The notes below the pieces were generated by a model, which was not told where the DNA came from, searched no databases, and was given only the letters and a program-made list of their open reading frames with translations. A stretch of DNA of 18,375 nucleotides. It comes from Tritrichomonas foetus (taxonomy: Eukaryota > Parabasalia > Tritrichomonadida > Tritrichomonadidae). The position numbers and the translations under genes were made by a program. This document shows positions 1-9,329 of this stretch, one piece after another (the first letter of the stretch is position 1; each line of letters opens with the position of its first letter). The stretch spans positions 30,445-48,819 of the forward strand of contig MLAK01000906.1 in the NCBI GenBank assembly GCA_001839685.1, in the 5' to 3' direction.

Positions 1-2
1 AT

Positions 3-1322
3 AAAGAAGAAACAATTGATAAAGAAGAAACAAATAATAAAGAGAAAATAATTAACATAGAAACGATAAATGACCAAACAACATCAAATAAAAAAATATA
101 TTTGATCAATGAAAATGTACACTCACCATATGAAACAAATATCGAAATTTCCCCAATAGAAACAAAGGAAGATAATCAGCTTATTGTTACTAAAACGTTA
201 AATGAATCAAAGCAAAATTTCCTCATTAATTTAAATACGAATCACAACCATCGCTTTTCTAATATTCCGCTTTTCTTCATAGTCAAAACTTTTGCAATGA
301 TGATTTTAGACGAGACACCTTTATTTGAAAAATTTTCTTGTAAATATGGTTCGATTGATGTTTTTGTTGACCATTTTCTTCCATTAGTTCACGGATTCGA
401 AAGTTATTGGTCTGACTTTATTGAAACACGAATTTTATTAGTCAATGCACTCACTCATTTAATGGTTCATTATGCACCAACAATTTCTAGAATTAAAAAA
501 AAGTACAGTAAATTTTTTAAGCTTTTATTGGGGTTATTGAATCAATCTGATATCACAACACAAGTTACTGCTTTTCGATGTTTAACAAAGGTTCATCAAC
601 GCGCTAAATGTATTGTGACAAGAAGAGCCTGGATAAAAATGACCATGAAAATCCTCACTTTCTGTCCATTAGATTCACCTGTCCTACAACTTGCGACAAA
701 ATATATAATTGATCGAAAACCAAACAAGTTTAAATTATCATCAATTTATAATAAGTTTGTAAGAAATGATGATGTTCTAATAACTTGCCTGCCTTTCATT
801 CAAATGATTCATACACTTGTTATTGAATCAGCATCACACAATGATGATCCAAGTGAAGTTTTTGTATTTTTAATAAATAAAGTGATTAATGATGAACTTT
901 ATAGTAATGCTGCATTAAAAGTCTTTATTGATGCAATGACAGCATTCGTTGAAAATATCGAGATCATGAATTGGATTATATTTTTATTGCGAAAATCATT
1001 AATTATGTCTGCTTTAGCCGAATATAGAAAAAAATATAGAAAAAGGAGGGAAGCTGTTTATCAATTAATATCAAAAATCATGAATTCAAATATTTTGTAT
1101 ATTCAAAATCGGATAAAACAAATAATAAAATCTATATCAATGTTTAATTTATGTTTGACATTATCTCAACTTGTAGTTGCCCAAGATACTGAAATCGATG
1201 ATATCACTTTTAATTTCTTAACATCATCAATAAATGATGAATATATAGAAAACGATGATTTAAAAGTATTTATCAGATTCCCTTTTGATGATTTTATTGA
1301 TAATGAACTCATGGAAGCTTAA
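3..1322 (+). CDS. C-terminal part of a helical (ARM/HEAT-like) hypothetical protein, 5' end outside window
   Basis: The frame is open without a stop from base 3 to the TAA at 1320-1322, giving about 439 residues. No start codon needs to lie inside the window, and a TTG at 102 or the ATG at 114-region frames should not be taken as the start. The first ~35 residues are a charged low-complexity linker with a repeated KEET unit. The rest is rich in Leu, Ile, Phe and Lys and reads as successive amphipathic helices (for example the stretch around 415-720, with TRILLVNALTHLMVHY). This is typical of armadillo/HEAT-type solenoids. I see no catalytic motif, signal peptide or membrane segment. The tail is acidic (DDFIDNELMEA). 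The fold is inferred from helix patterning alone and no named family is recognised. The role is unknown; a scaffold or protein-binding function would fit the fold. The stop is followed by TAATAATT with no close TAAA. Confidence 0.75.
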   Translation, partial: KEETIDKEETNNKEKIINIETINDQTTSNKKIYLINENVHSPYETNIEISPIETKEDNQLIVTKTLNESKQNFLINLNTNHNHRFSNIPLFFIVKTFAMMILDETPLFEKFSCKYGSIDVFVDHFLPLVHGFESYWSDFIETRILLVNALTHLMVHYAPTISRIKKKYSKFFKLLLGLLNQSDITTQVTAFRCLTKVHQRAKCIVTRRAWIKMTMKILTFCPLDSPVLQLATKYIIDRKPNKFKLSSIYNKFVRNDDVLITCLPFIQMIHTLVIESASHNDDPSEVFVFLINKVINDELYSNAALKVFIDAMTAFVENIEIMNWIIFLLRKSLIMSALAEYRKKYRKRREAVYQLISKIMNSNILYIQNRIKQIIKSISMFNLCLTLSQLVVAQDTEIDDITFNFLTSSINDEYIENDDLKVFIRFPFDDFIDNELMEA

Positions 1323-3479
1323 TAATAATTGGAAATTGATTGAAACATTTTTTTATATGTTGAAATATTATTTATTTCTCGATTTTGGGAATAAATCATT
1401 AAATATTTGTATTAATTGAACAATTAATAATTTGTAAACTATATGAATGCCTATTGCTTCACTTTTTTTTAAAAAAATAGATTTTTTAAAAAAATTCGAA
1501 ATACTATGGATCATTCCCTAGTATGAAAGAAAAGTATAATGACTATTGTACATAGATATTCAGTGATAATATTAAATTTATATAGAAAATATTTAAATTA
1601 TTGGAATACAAAAATGCAATTTAAATTATTTTGCAATGATTTAAATTAGATCTTTATCAGCACAATAATTTTATTAATCAATACGATATAATCATTGTTA
1701 GTGATCAGATTTCGACAATGTGAAGTTGATTCTGCCCAATATTATATAAGTAGTATTTCCCGCTTTCAAAATCACTTTGATGGGAATTACGATCAGAAAC
1801 AAGTCGATTTTCTGTTTTGAATGAAGGAATCCAGTGTCACTTAGATTCGAGGATCAGAGAGGTCAATACTAGGTCAACTTTTGTCTTCATTTTTTGACTA
1901 TATTTTCAATAATAAATATTTCAATGTTTAAGAGCTTAAGCAAATCATGACAAAACTCACCACAAATGGTCAAAAAATAGGTTAAAAGTGGTGTCAAAAA
2001 TCAATTTTCACCTATTTGATTGTTTAATGATCATTCCAATAGATTAATCTTTTACAACATCCAGTATACAAATGTGTGAGATAATCAAATTTACGCTGAT
2101 AAGAAAGCACACAAAATTTTTGAGATGTGTCGAAACGAAAAGTTCCAGCTTGAAAGAATTTGTATGGGATGCAAAATGATCAACACATTGAAAATATTTG
2201 TGAAAGTATTCAATTTAAAATTATTTAATGAAAGAAACATTTTATTTTATCTTCAGCTTATCGGAAATAATGAAAAAATCATTGAATATACAAGAAAAAA
2301 AAGCAACTAGATGTTCTTTAATCAAATAGTCTGTATTTCCCATAATTATCTAGTGATTTTTTGAATAGTCAAATTCAAAATGAGAATCACGGCTTCAATA
2401 AAATCATCAAACTTTTTATGAGGAAATATTTCCTCTTTTTTAAAAAGTTGGTATCGTAAAATTTTTGTGAACAAGAAAAACAATTAACTGTCATTTTCGA
2501 TGGTTCAATGTGATATTGATTCATCTTATTTCATATCAATTTTACCTTATCAACATTAAGGTGGATGACAGATCTTGGTTAAGCTAAATGAAATTCATCA
2601 AGCATAGAATCGAGTTCAGCGAATGAATGAAATAAAAGACTGGAAAAAAGTTTGAATGCATTGAATATTTGAATGTTATACTTAATAAAAGCTTTTAATC
2701 AATGACCAGATTAATTGAGTTTTCAATGAAAGGTGTATTTTCAGTGAATTATAGATTGAATAGATGACAGAAAAATGCCATGGATTCGACCAAATAAATC
2801 CGATTTCGAAACCCAAAGATAGAAAAACTGGTCAAAATTATACAACGTTGTAGTAATTGTTATATCATTCTAAAAAAAATTGTGAGGATTTTCAGGTTTT
2901 TCAAACATTGAGAAAAAGTTATAATTGTGAAGAATGGTTTTCGATAAACGCAGCCGAAATATTTTATTTAAAGCGAAAATGGGTCGGAGTTTCATACTCA
3001 GAGTGATAGGTAATATTTCTATACTTCTCAATTTTTATAGTTTAGAAAAATAAATTATTTTTATCTTTTTATTGGGTGAAGTTGTCAAAAAATGACTCAC
3101 ATTTTTCATTTAGAGATTCATGATGTTACTTAAAATTATCACAACAATCAGCTAAAAAAGAGATAAAACCAGATATTTTTGACTGATTATACCAAATAAT
3201 TAAATATCTCAATAACATTAATACAGAAATCTCACATTTATGATAAACATTACTGTTTTTTTTGTATAGAAATATAAACTTACAAAATTGGTAGCATATG
3301 TCTCCAAACCTTTCAATTATTTGCGTCATAAAATTGAATTAATTAAGTAAATATTCTCAGAAAACATCTGATTTATCTATCACAAATTGAATGATCAATT
3401 CATTTCCTCATTTCAATAATCTCAATAAGATTGAAATTATTTTTGACTTCACATCCCAATTTTTCGAAATATTCAGCAA
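1323..3479. other. AT-rich intergenic region, no convincing gene
   Basis: This 2.1-kb stretch is AT-rich with scattered homopolymers. The only ATG-started frames are 2125-2310 (+, 61 aa) and 3126-3329 (-, 67 aa). Both are short, Ile/Lys/Phe/Asn-rich and motif-free, as expected of chance frames at this base composition. A small stem (ACCTTA/TAAGGT, near 2544-2563) is the only local symmetry noticed. The 3' end must hold the promoter of the MYB gene at 3480. Confidence 0.6.
3449..3454 (+). promoter_or_regulatory. Initiator-like motif TCACAT upstream of the first MYB gene
   Basis: TCACAT matches the trichomonad initiator consensus TCA(+1)YWW and would give a 29-nt leader before the ATG at 3480, slightly longer than usual for these organisms. 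TTCAGCAA closer to the ATG is a poorer match. The consensus is known from Trichomonas vaginalis; its use here is inferred. Confidence 0.25.
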
Positions 3480-4418
3480 ATGGAAGACGACGCAATCAAT
3501 AAGCGAAGAAGGCGAACATGGACAAAAGAAGAAGACGCAAAATTAAAACGCCTAGTTGAAGAGAAAAAAGAAAAAAGCTGGGTAATTATTTCTGAACATT
3601 TTCGTAATCGAAGTAATAAAGATTGTCGCGATCGATATTTTTTGCATCTTTCTCCATCAGTCGAAAAGAGAAAATGGACGCCAGAAGAGGAGCTTCTCCT
3701 CATCGAAAAATATGATGAATTCGGCCCCAAATGGGTAAAACTTACTGCATTCTTTAACAAACGTTCGCCAAACGATTTGAAAAATCGCGTTAAGCTTATT
3801 CAAAAACGGAAAAAGCCCCTCAAAACTCACCTTTCGTCCTTATCTTCATCAACGATTTCAAATTGCCAAAACCTTCTCAACAATTCGAATCTACAAATTT
3901 CGCAATCAATTCAGTCCAAGAATGACTCAAAGCTTGTCCATAAGCTGAGCGCCTGCAGTCGAAATATTATTCGTAATTCGATTATAAATAATGAAGACAA
4001 TTCAGGCCAAATTCCAACATTATCTAATAATGTGATTGAAAATAAAATGGAAATCAATGTCTCCATCCTTAAACATCTCACACATCAGCCGGAGGAATCA
4101 AATTCAATTTTGGAACAAAGCGAATCAACAAGTTCTGAGTTCACCAGTGAAAGCGAATACATATACAGCAACTCAAATTATAGTAGTCCACACTACATCT
4201 GTGAAAATCACTCAGATACTAATGATTTTAATGATTCCCTCGAACAAAAAGTTATTTGTTCTGTGAATTTCAGTCCCCAGCCGCTTTCAATGATGACAGA
4301 CGACTTGATTTCCCTCTTCCCGCTCGTCGACGAGCTTCAGGTTTGGAAAAATGAAAACTTATTCGGAGACGCAGTTAAAGCAATTGACTCTTTTATTATC
4401 GACTTTGAGAAGCTCTAA
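3480..4418 (+). CDS. R2R3 MYB-like DNA-binding protein (first copy)
   Basis: A 312-residue nuclear transcription-factor candidate. Two MYB/SANT repeats fill residues ~11-105. The first has W14 and W34, with Tyr (Y53) in the third core position in the pattern CRDRYFLHL. The second has W66 and W85, with Val (V104) where the third Trp normally lies (LKNRVKLIQKRKK). The linker is HLSPSVEKRKWTPEEE. A basic tail (KRKKPLK) after repeat 2 may act as a nuclear localisation signal. Residues ~110-260 are Ser/Asn-rich and probably disordered. The C-terminus is acidic and hydrophobic (DDLISLFPLVDEL, IDSFIIDFEKL), as in activation regions. The ATG at 3480 starts just before the basic RRRR run and gives a complete repeat 1. 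Trichomonads carry large MYB families with this domain layout. The loss of the last Trp in both repeats suggests altered DNA preference or a diverged member. The DNA target is unknown. Confidence 0.9.
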   Translation: MEDDAINKRRRRTWTKEEDAKLKRLVEEKKEKSWVIISEHFRNRSNKDCRDRYFLHLSPSVEKRKWTPEEELLLIEKYDEFGPKWVKLTAFFNKRSPNDLKNRVKLIQKRKKPLKTHLSSLSSSTISNCQNLLNNSNLQISQSIQSKNDSKLVHKLSACSRNIIRNSIINNEDNSGQIPTLSNNVIENKMEINVSILKHLTHQPEESNSILEQSESTSSEFTSESEYIYSNSNYSSPHYICENHSDTNDFNDSLEQKVICSVNFSPQPLSMMTDDLISLFPLVDELQVWKNENLFGDAVKAIDSFIIDFEKL

Positions 4419-5671
4419 CTAGTGTCTCCTTTTTGATCAATTTTTGGGATTTTCAAATATTTTTCTGAAAAAAGAATTATTGGTGGGCATTTGAAAAAGA
4501 GTTAAATTTTGTCTTTTACTTGTCTTTCGCAATATTATTATGTATGAATTAGATTTGTTTTATTGATAGTAAATGAAACGATTTTTTCCTTCATCCAAGT
4601 CATATTTTTTCCATTTACGATTTATCGAACATTTTTTTTTTCCTTTTCGGAAAACTGAGAATTTTTTTTCCAAAAAAGGGGACCAGTTTATTCTTTTTTA
4701 AGTTGAGCCATGAATATCCTATTTTCTAGGAGATAAATTGATTCGATTTCATTGAAATTGAATACATTCAAATATTTTCCAATATTTTTTTTTAAATTCT
4801 CACAATTATTAAAAGGCTTTGATAAACTGGTTTTATCACAATTTTGATGACATCTCAATAATACATCATTCAAAAAGACCGTTTTTAATTTACTGGTTTT
4901 TTTTGCCACTTGTTTTTTAATCTCATTTCTTCACTCAAAAAGATAGTCAAGTAATTTTTCTACATTCTTTTATTATGGAATAGCTATTTTAGATCATACG
5001 AAAGCTCAAATAAATATTGAGCCATTTTTGTCGATAATAATAATTTGGCCCCTCATTTATATTCCCAGAACATAAGCACCATTTGGTGTTTTAATATCAA
5101 CTGTAAAAGTTATTTTTGGTTTTTAATGAGATGAATTCTTTAATATTTAATAGATTGGCGAAAAATAATTATTAAATTTAATGAAACATATTTATTTCGG
5201 AGTAATAATCATGAATAAAGTATATCAAAGAAGACTTGCTAGAAAATAAATGGATTTCATTATTCATCAATATCACAACTATTTCGCAAATCATTTGATG
5301 CCTACATTTTTACTTTCTTTATTTATAAAGAATCTGGTGATTCGCGTCATTTTTTTATCAAAATATTCCAATTCCAAAAGATCAGAAATTTGTGGAACTA
5401 AAAATTGCCCATTTCACTTTTCTAACTCAATCTTCCCAGATTATGTTCAAAAATCAAAATATTAAAACAAAATTACAGAAACAACAAACAAATTCATATT
5501 TAAACAAAAATAAACATATTTTGACATCTAAAATCGAAATCATCGCCAACAGTAAATACTTAATTCATTCAGTCTGTTTGAAAGATTTTCAATGTGAAAA
5601 GGTAGAATCGATCTCTTTTTTTTTTTTTTCTCCAATTCTTGATTCAAGATTGATTGTGATTTTATAGAAGC
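4419..5671. other. Intergenic region between convergent genes
   Basis: This lies between the 3' ends of the MYB gene (+) and the 322-residue gene (-), so it should hold two terminators and no promoter need. It contains many T runs (for example 4631-4640 and 5616-5628). The frame at 4688-4909 (-) begins with GTG and the frame at 5392-5667 (+) also begins with GTG. The ATG frame at 5250-5465 (+, 71 aa) has no recognisable motif. I see no supported gene. Confidence 0.6.
5661..5664 (-). terminator. TAAA polyadenylation-type signal of the 322-aa gene
   Basis: On the minus strand, TAAA (within TATAAAA) lies 8-11 nt after the TAA stop. UAAA close to or overlapping the stop is the known 3'-processing signal in Trichomonas vaginalis. 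Its function here is inferred. Confidence 0.35.
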
Positions 5672-6640
5672 TTAATTGATTCTAGCTTCATATCCTTTCA
5701 CCTCACCATATTTTGATATTTGTTTCTCAAGACAACCAATGGAACTCCATTCAATTTCAAATTTTGGCAATTTTTTAATAAAGCTATCCACTTTTTCAGT
5801 GTAGTCCAGCGAATTAAAGTATGAAAAAGTTCGCCTTGAAAGTGGATAAATTTGTTCACCAGGATTCCATTCATATTTTTCCTTTCCAAGCCTGAGAGCA
5901 CCGATTCCAATTGCCCAAGAAACTGCTGCGAGACCGTATTCTTTTATATCTTGATCAAGATCATTTTCCATTCGCTCAAATCTTGCCTGGTTTTCTGGAT
6001 CAATGAAAAGGAAGCCTTCATACATTACAGCATTATGGAAATGTTCAGGAATGTTCATAATTCCGTCTCTGAAATTGATTATACATAATGACCGAATTAC
6101 ATAAAAAACGGATCGGCCAATTCCCGAACCAGGGTACCTTTGACCAGGTAATCTAGGTCTTTCTTTTGAAAAAGTTGCACCTGGATTTTGTAAAGATAAC
6201 CACTGGATGTGCAAAATGTTCAATGTTGGCAAATCTAAATTATCTTCGATAAATTTTATCATTTTTGGACTGTGAGCTGCAAATTTTATATTCGGATGTG
6301 AATCAACACGAACTATAAGAAAGGCAATATATTGGTCTTTTGCTAAAAACTTGCTGGAGCGAATATATAAATAATGATTAAAACTATCGTTGAGATCAAG
6401 TTCTATTTTCCAATCATCAAATCCTACTTGCTTTAAACGTTCGTCTATTGGACTCCTTTTGATAATTGATTCGATATCTTTCAGCGAATATTTATCTATG
6501 AATTTGCAGCCGCCGCGCGACGGGCCAAAGAGATCATCGAGATTGTCTTCATCATCATCAATTTCAAAGTCGAACGACGATGAAGAAAAAGAAGAATTTT
6601 GTCGGAATAAAATAATAATCCCTTCGATGAACACGACCAT
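5672..6640 (-). CDS. Conserved-looking 322-aa protein with RPRLPGQ..PGSG and PEHFHNA motifs, function unknown
   Basis: Read from the first real ATG in frame (complement of 6638-6640) the protein has 322 residues. The frame stays open upstream to 6814, but only a TTG is available there, so the N-terminus is uncertain. Residues 1-12 (MVVFIEGIIILF) form a short hydrophobic lead that could be a signal or anchor. A Ser run and acidic stretch (DFEIDDDEDNLDD) follow. The centre has an alternating-strand pattern (YIAFLIVRVDSHPNIKFAAHSP), then IQWLSLQNPG, RPRLPGQRYPGSGIGR (160-175), PEHFHNAVMYEGFLFIDPE (198-216) and YEWNPGEQIYPL (255-266). Such dense His, Pro, Gly and Trp motifs normally mark an enzyme active site. 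I have a recollection of similar motifs in uncharacterised bacterial proteins, some with an acetyltransferase-like front half, but cannot verify it. If right, a bacterial source is possible. I give no function. Confidence 0.8.
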   Translation of the reverse strand: MVVFIEGIIILFRQNSSFSSSSFDFEIDDDEDNLDDLFGPSRGGCKFIDKYSLKDIESIIKRSPIDERLKQVGFDDWKIELDLNDSFNHYLYIRSSKFLAKDQYIAFLIVRVDSHPNIKFAAHSPKMIKFIEDNLDLPTLNILHIQWLSLQNPGATFSKERPRLPGQRYPGSGIGRSVFYVIRSLCIINFRDGIMNIPEHFHNAVMYEGFLFIDPENQARFERMENDLDQDIKEYGLAAVSWAIGIGALRLGKEKYEWNPGEQIYPLSRRTFSYFNSLDYTEKVDSFIKKLPKFEIEWSSIGCLEKQISKYGEVKGYEARIN

Positions 6641-8092
6641 TAAATCAAAGAATGTGTATATAATGCTCTTTGAAATTTTGATGCATTGCACGAGGAAAAG
6701 CGAGAAATTGGGATTCAAAATGGGGATGAGTATGATAAAAGTTTTATATGTTTTTATCTTATCATTTAGAAAAAGTTGCCAAATAGGCCAAAATATTTGA
6801 ATAATTATGGTCAATTTAATGGAAACTTTTTGTCTTCATATTTCACAGATCAATTCAATTTTGCTTTTTTTTCCTGATCGGAAAGTGACGATAACAACTT
6901 TTTTCATTTATATTTAGCCAACAATTCATTCAAATTGTAACTTCGATAATGATAGTAATTTGGCAATATATCTTTTCACCATGTTGAAAGTTATTCATGC
7001 CTACTTTGTTTTTTCATATCTGAAGCTAGAATTACGTTTGGTCCATCATAAATGTGGACAAATCAACCTCGAGTCAAATGATTTTTTTTTATTGGAAATT
7101 CAAGAAGAAATGTTAATTTACTTTAATGGCATTCGTATAAAAGGGAGAATGAAAGAATTGCAATTACCCCATTATCAAAAGAGAAAAAATTGTCAATAAA
7201 AAGAAAAGAAAAGGAAATTTCTAAATCTTATCTGAAGATGAAATCAACCAAATTTTATAATTTTGAAGTATAATTGAAAATAGAGTTACTGCATAATTTA
7301 TAAGTCTTTATTAAAAATTTTGTTTTATAAAAATGAAGATAATATACAATTAAGAAAAAATCTTACAACACTTTCTTGACAAATTCAAAATTAAATGGTT
7401 TATTTCAAATAATTTCTGAAAGAATCAATTCACCTTTTTCTTACTTCAAAAAATGCTTTGCCGTATGTTTGTATATCTAATAATTGGTGATTCAACATAT
7501 TTCTGTATTAATATGAAAAGTGAAAACATATCATCAAAACAAAGAAGTTTGGCAACTTCGTTGGCTTCTCACTGTCTTTTTCTGAGTTGGAATACAAATG
7601 CTGCAGTGAACGATAAAATTCTATGATTGAACGATGGATCGAGAAAATTCCATCCATGGGATTGGTTGCAAAAATAGTTTCAGTTTTCAAGAAGTTAATA
7701 AAAGCTCATCATTATGGAAATAATGTGAGTAGAGTCCATCATTCAATATCTCGATGTGGTTTGGAAGATTGATTTTGATCATTTCAAAATGAGCGAGTTC
7801 GACAACTCACTGTTGGGTAAGGTTAGAATATGATTAGATCAACTGGCTCATACATGATAGTATGTTGATTATTTACATCGAGATCAGTATGTTTGATAAT
7901 AGAGACATGAAAAAACTATCACCTCATAAAAGATTCCTCTTATCAATAGTTTATCTACCAGGCTAAAGTTGACCTTCCAAGATCACATTTTTATTGTTGA
8001 CCTAGTCACAGTGAGTCTCTATACATTTTTACTAAATATTCATGCATTTCAAAGACAATATATTTAGCCAGGTATCTCTGATTGGAACAAAG
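6641..8092. other. AT-rich intergenic region
   Basis: This holds the 5' region of the minus-strand 322-aa gene and the 3' flank of the minus-strand acyltransferase. No strict TCA-pyrimidine initiator was found in the 60 bp before the ATG at 6640. The frame at 7508-7690 (-) starts with TTG and is not credible. Apart from the weak 6981-7199 frame listed separately I see nothing. Confidence 0.55.
6981..7199 (+). CDS. Possible small gene, 72 aa, unrecognised
   Basis: The frame starts at an ATG directly preceded by TCACC (initiator-like) and ends at a TAA that is part of TAAAAAG (TAAA signal). These two trichomonad-type marks are the only reason to list it. The product is rich in Leu, Ile and Lys (for example LKLELRLVHHKCGQINLE, EMLIYFNGIRIKGRMKE), with no family motif. 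It is divergently placed to the 322-aa gene. Chance is the likelier explanation. Confidence 0.15.
   Translation: MLKVIHAYFVFSYLKLELRLVHHKCGQINLESNDFFLLEIQEEMLIYFNGIRIKGRMKELQLPHYQKRKNCQ

Positions 8093-8146
<54 letters not shown>
8093..8146. repeat. Uninterrupted 54-base poly(A) tract
   Basis: All 54 bases are A, preceded by GAACAAAG and followed by TCGAG. It lies 25 bp beyond the stop of the minus-strand acyltransferase gene, so in that transcript's sense it would read as poly(T). It is therefore not the fossil tail of a retroposed copy of that gene. Its exact length may be an assembly estimate. Confidence 0.95.
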
Positions 8147-8148
<2 letters not shown>

Positions 8149-8170
8149 GAGAAATGTCGATTACTAATTA

Positions 8171-8174
8171 TTTA
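8171..8174 (-). terminator. TAAA signal overlapping the acyltransferase stop codon
   Basis: The minus-strand end reads GGA TAA ATA ATT, so the stop codon itself forms TAAA, the configuration known for Trichomonas vaginalis 3'-end processing. Functional use is inferred. Confidence 0.4.
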
Positions 8175-9311
8175 TCCAATTATATATTTACTGTATGGTA
8201 TGAACGAGATGATCTTCACTGCCAAATAGGCAGCAAAGAAAGCCAAAATTGACATTAGTGGGATGAAAATCGTTGGATGTCCATTTTTTGGTACAGTTAA
8301 ATCATGAACACCACGAAGAACCATTGGGTGAATGAGATACATTCCATATGATTTCAATGCAATATCCTGACAAAACTTCACAATATATTTGTTATTACAT
8401 TGAATTTTTCTGAGGAGCAAAAACCATCCAAATGTCATCATTACAACGTTAATTGAATGGAAATTCCATGACAATTCAAGTGTAACGGCATTCTCACACT
8501 GTCTGTACCATTGAATTTCCCAAATAACTGTTGTAATTACATAGCCTGATATTAGTAAAATCAAGCCAAGCCAGTAAAGATTGTGCTTGTCGAGGTGAAT
8601 TTTAACAAAGGCGCCTAAAACAGCATATCCAAAGTGCCCAGTGAAAGATTGAAGCATTGGAGTGTTATTCCAAAACACTTCGCCCCAAAATTCAGGGAAA
8701 ATGAGCTTGATATAAACGTACGTATTTGTAATTGCCCAGAACACAAAGTAGTAGATAAATTGTGGAATTGTGGCAACTTTGATCCATGGTGAAATGATTG
8801 GCGCAAATAGGTAGACACCAATGAGCATATAAATGTACCACAGGTGGCCGACTTCACAGCCATAATTAACTAAAATCATCGGAATATTAATTAATGCTTG
8901 CTTCCAATCAATTTCACCAAGTGCAAGTGAGTAGAAAGAAAACACAATGCCCCAGAAAAAGAAAGGGAAAAGAATTCTTGTGAATCGGGTCTTTAGGAAT
9001 GTGGGAATATCTGTTTTAACTGGCAAAAGTAAGTAGCCAGATATCATCACAAAAAGTGGAACACATGCTCGATATTGAGAATTGTAAATACCATTCCAAA
9101 ATGGCCCGTTTCCTTCCATGACATCTCCACCTGGACCAAAATAATAATATTCACCCGCATGAACATGAATGACCATAAAACAAGCGAAAATTCGAATTAA
9201 ATCAATTCCAAAATATCTTGGGCGCTGAGTTTGTAGGGTTTCTGGTTTTTCATCTTTTTCTAAAAGTGGTGCATTGTTAATTTGTTGATCTTTCGTTTCT
9301 TGTTGTTCCAT
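8172..9311 (-). CDS. Multi-pass membrane acyltransferase (acyltransferase-3, OafA/WecH type)
   Basis: A 379-residue membrane enzyme expected to O-acylate sugars or glycoconjugates, using an acyl donor such as acetyl-CoA. Residues 1-31 are a hydrophilic cytoplasmic tail. GIDLIRIFACFMVIHVH (35-51) is the family's first helix with its conserved histidines. PLFVMISGYLLLP (85-97) matches the usual F-V-I-S-G-Y-L-L motif. RFTRILFPFFFWG (109-121) matches the RxxRIxxP loop. GHLWYIYMLIGVYLFAPI (155-172) and SYGMYLIHP (321-329) are also family hallmarks. About ten hydrophobic segments run to the end, and length is normal for the family. The ATG is the first in frame and is preceded by initiator-like motifs. 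The family is abundant in bacteria; the resemblance to WecH-like proteins suggests lateral acquisition, which fits known bacterial gene uptake by trichomonads but is inferred. A role in modifying surface or endomembrane glycans is likely. Confidence 0.93.
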   Translation of the reverse strand: MEQQETKDQQINNAPLLEKDEKPETLQTQRPRYFGIDLIRIFACFMVIHVHAGEYYYFGPGGDVMEGNGPFWNGIYNSQYRACVPLFVMISGYLLLPVKTDIPTFLKTRFTRILFPFFFWGIVFSFYSLALGEIDWKQALINIPMILVNYGCEVGHLWYIYMLIGVYLFAPIISPWIKVATIPQFIYYFVFWAITNTYVYIKLIFPEFWGEVFWNNTPMLQSFTGHFGYAVLGAFVKIHLDKHNLYWLGLILLISGYVITTVIWEIQWYRQCENAVTLELSWNFHSINVVMMTFGWFLLLRKIQCNNKYIVKFCQDIALKSYGMYLIHPMVLRGVHDLTVPKNGHPTIFIPLMSILAFFAAYLAVKIISFIPYSKYIIG

Positions 9312-9317
9312 ATATAC

Positions 9318-9329
9318 AGTGAAAAATGA
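9318..9329 (-). promoter_or_regulatory. Two initiator-like motifs before the acyltransferase ATG
   Basis: The minus strand reads TCATTTTTCACTGTATATG. TCATTT (9324-9329) and TCACT (9318-9322) both fit TCA(+1)YW and would give leaders of about 15 and 8 nt, the normal range in trichomonads. Which one is used cannot be told. Confidence 0.4.

Noticed and set aside
4688..4909. 73-codon minus-strand frame
   Set aside because: It begins with GTG, with no ATG until seven codons from its end, and lies in a T-rich 3' flank; no motif.
5250..5465. 71-codon plus-strand frame with an ATG
   Set aside because: Composition is what chance gives in this AT-rich DNA (Phe, Ile, Asn, Ser). No motif, no initiator and no conserved pattern.
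5392..5667. 91-codon plus-strand frame
   Set aside because: GTG start, includes a long T run encoding poly-Phe, and lies between convergent genes.
6390..6800. 136-codon plus-strand frame
   Set aside because: It is the antisense shadow of the 322-aa gene, whose minus-strand frame has far clearer motifs.
7508..7690. 60-codon minus-strand frame
   Set aside because: TTG start and no protein features.
8093..8146. Poly(A) as the tail of a retroposed acyltransferase cDNA
   Set aside because: The tract is A on the plus strand while the gene is on the minus strand, so orientation is wrong for a tail of that transcript.
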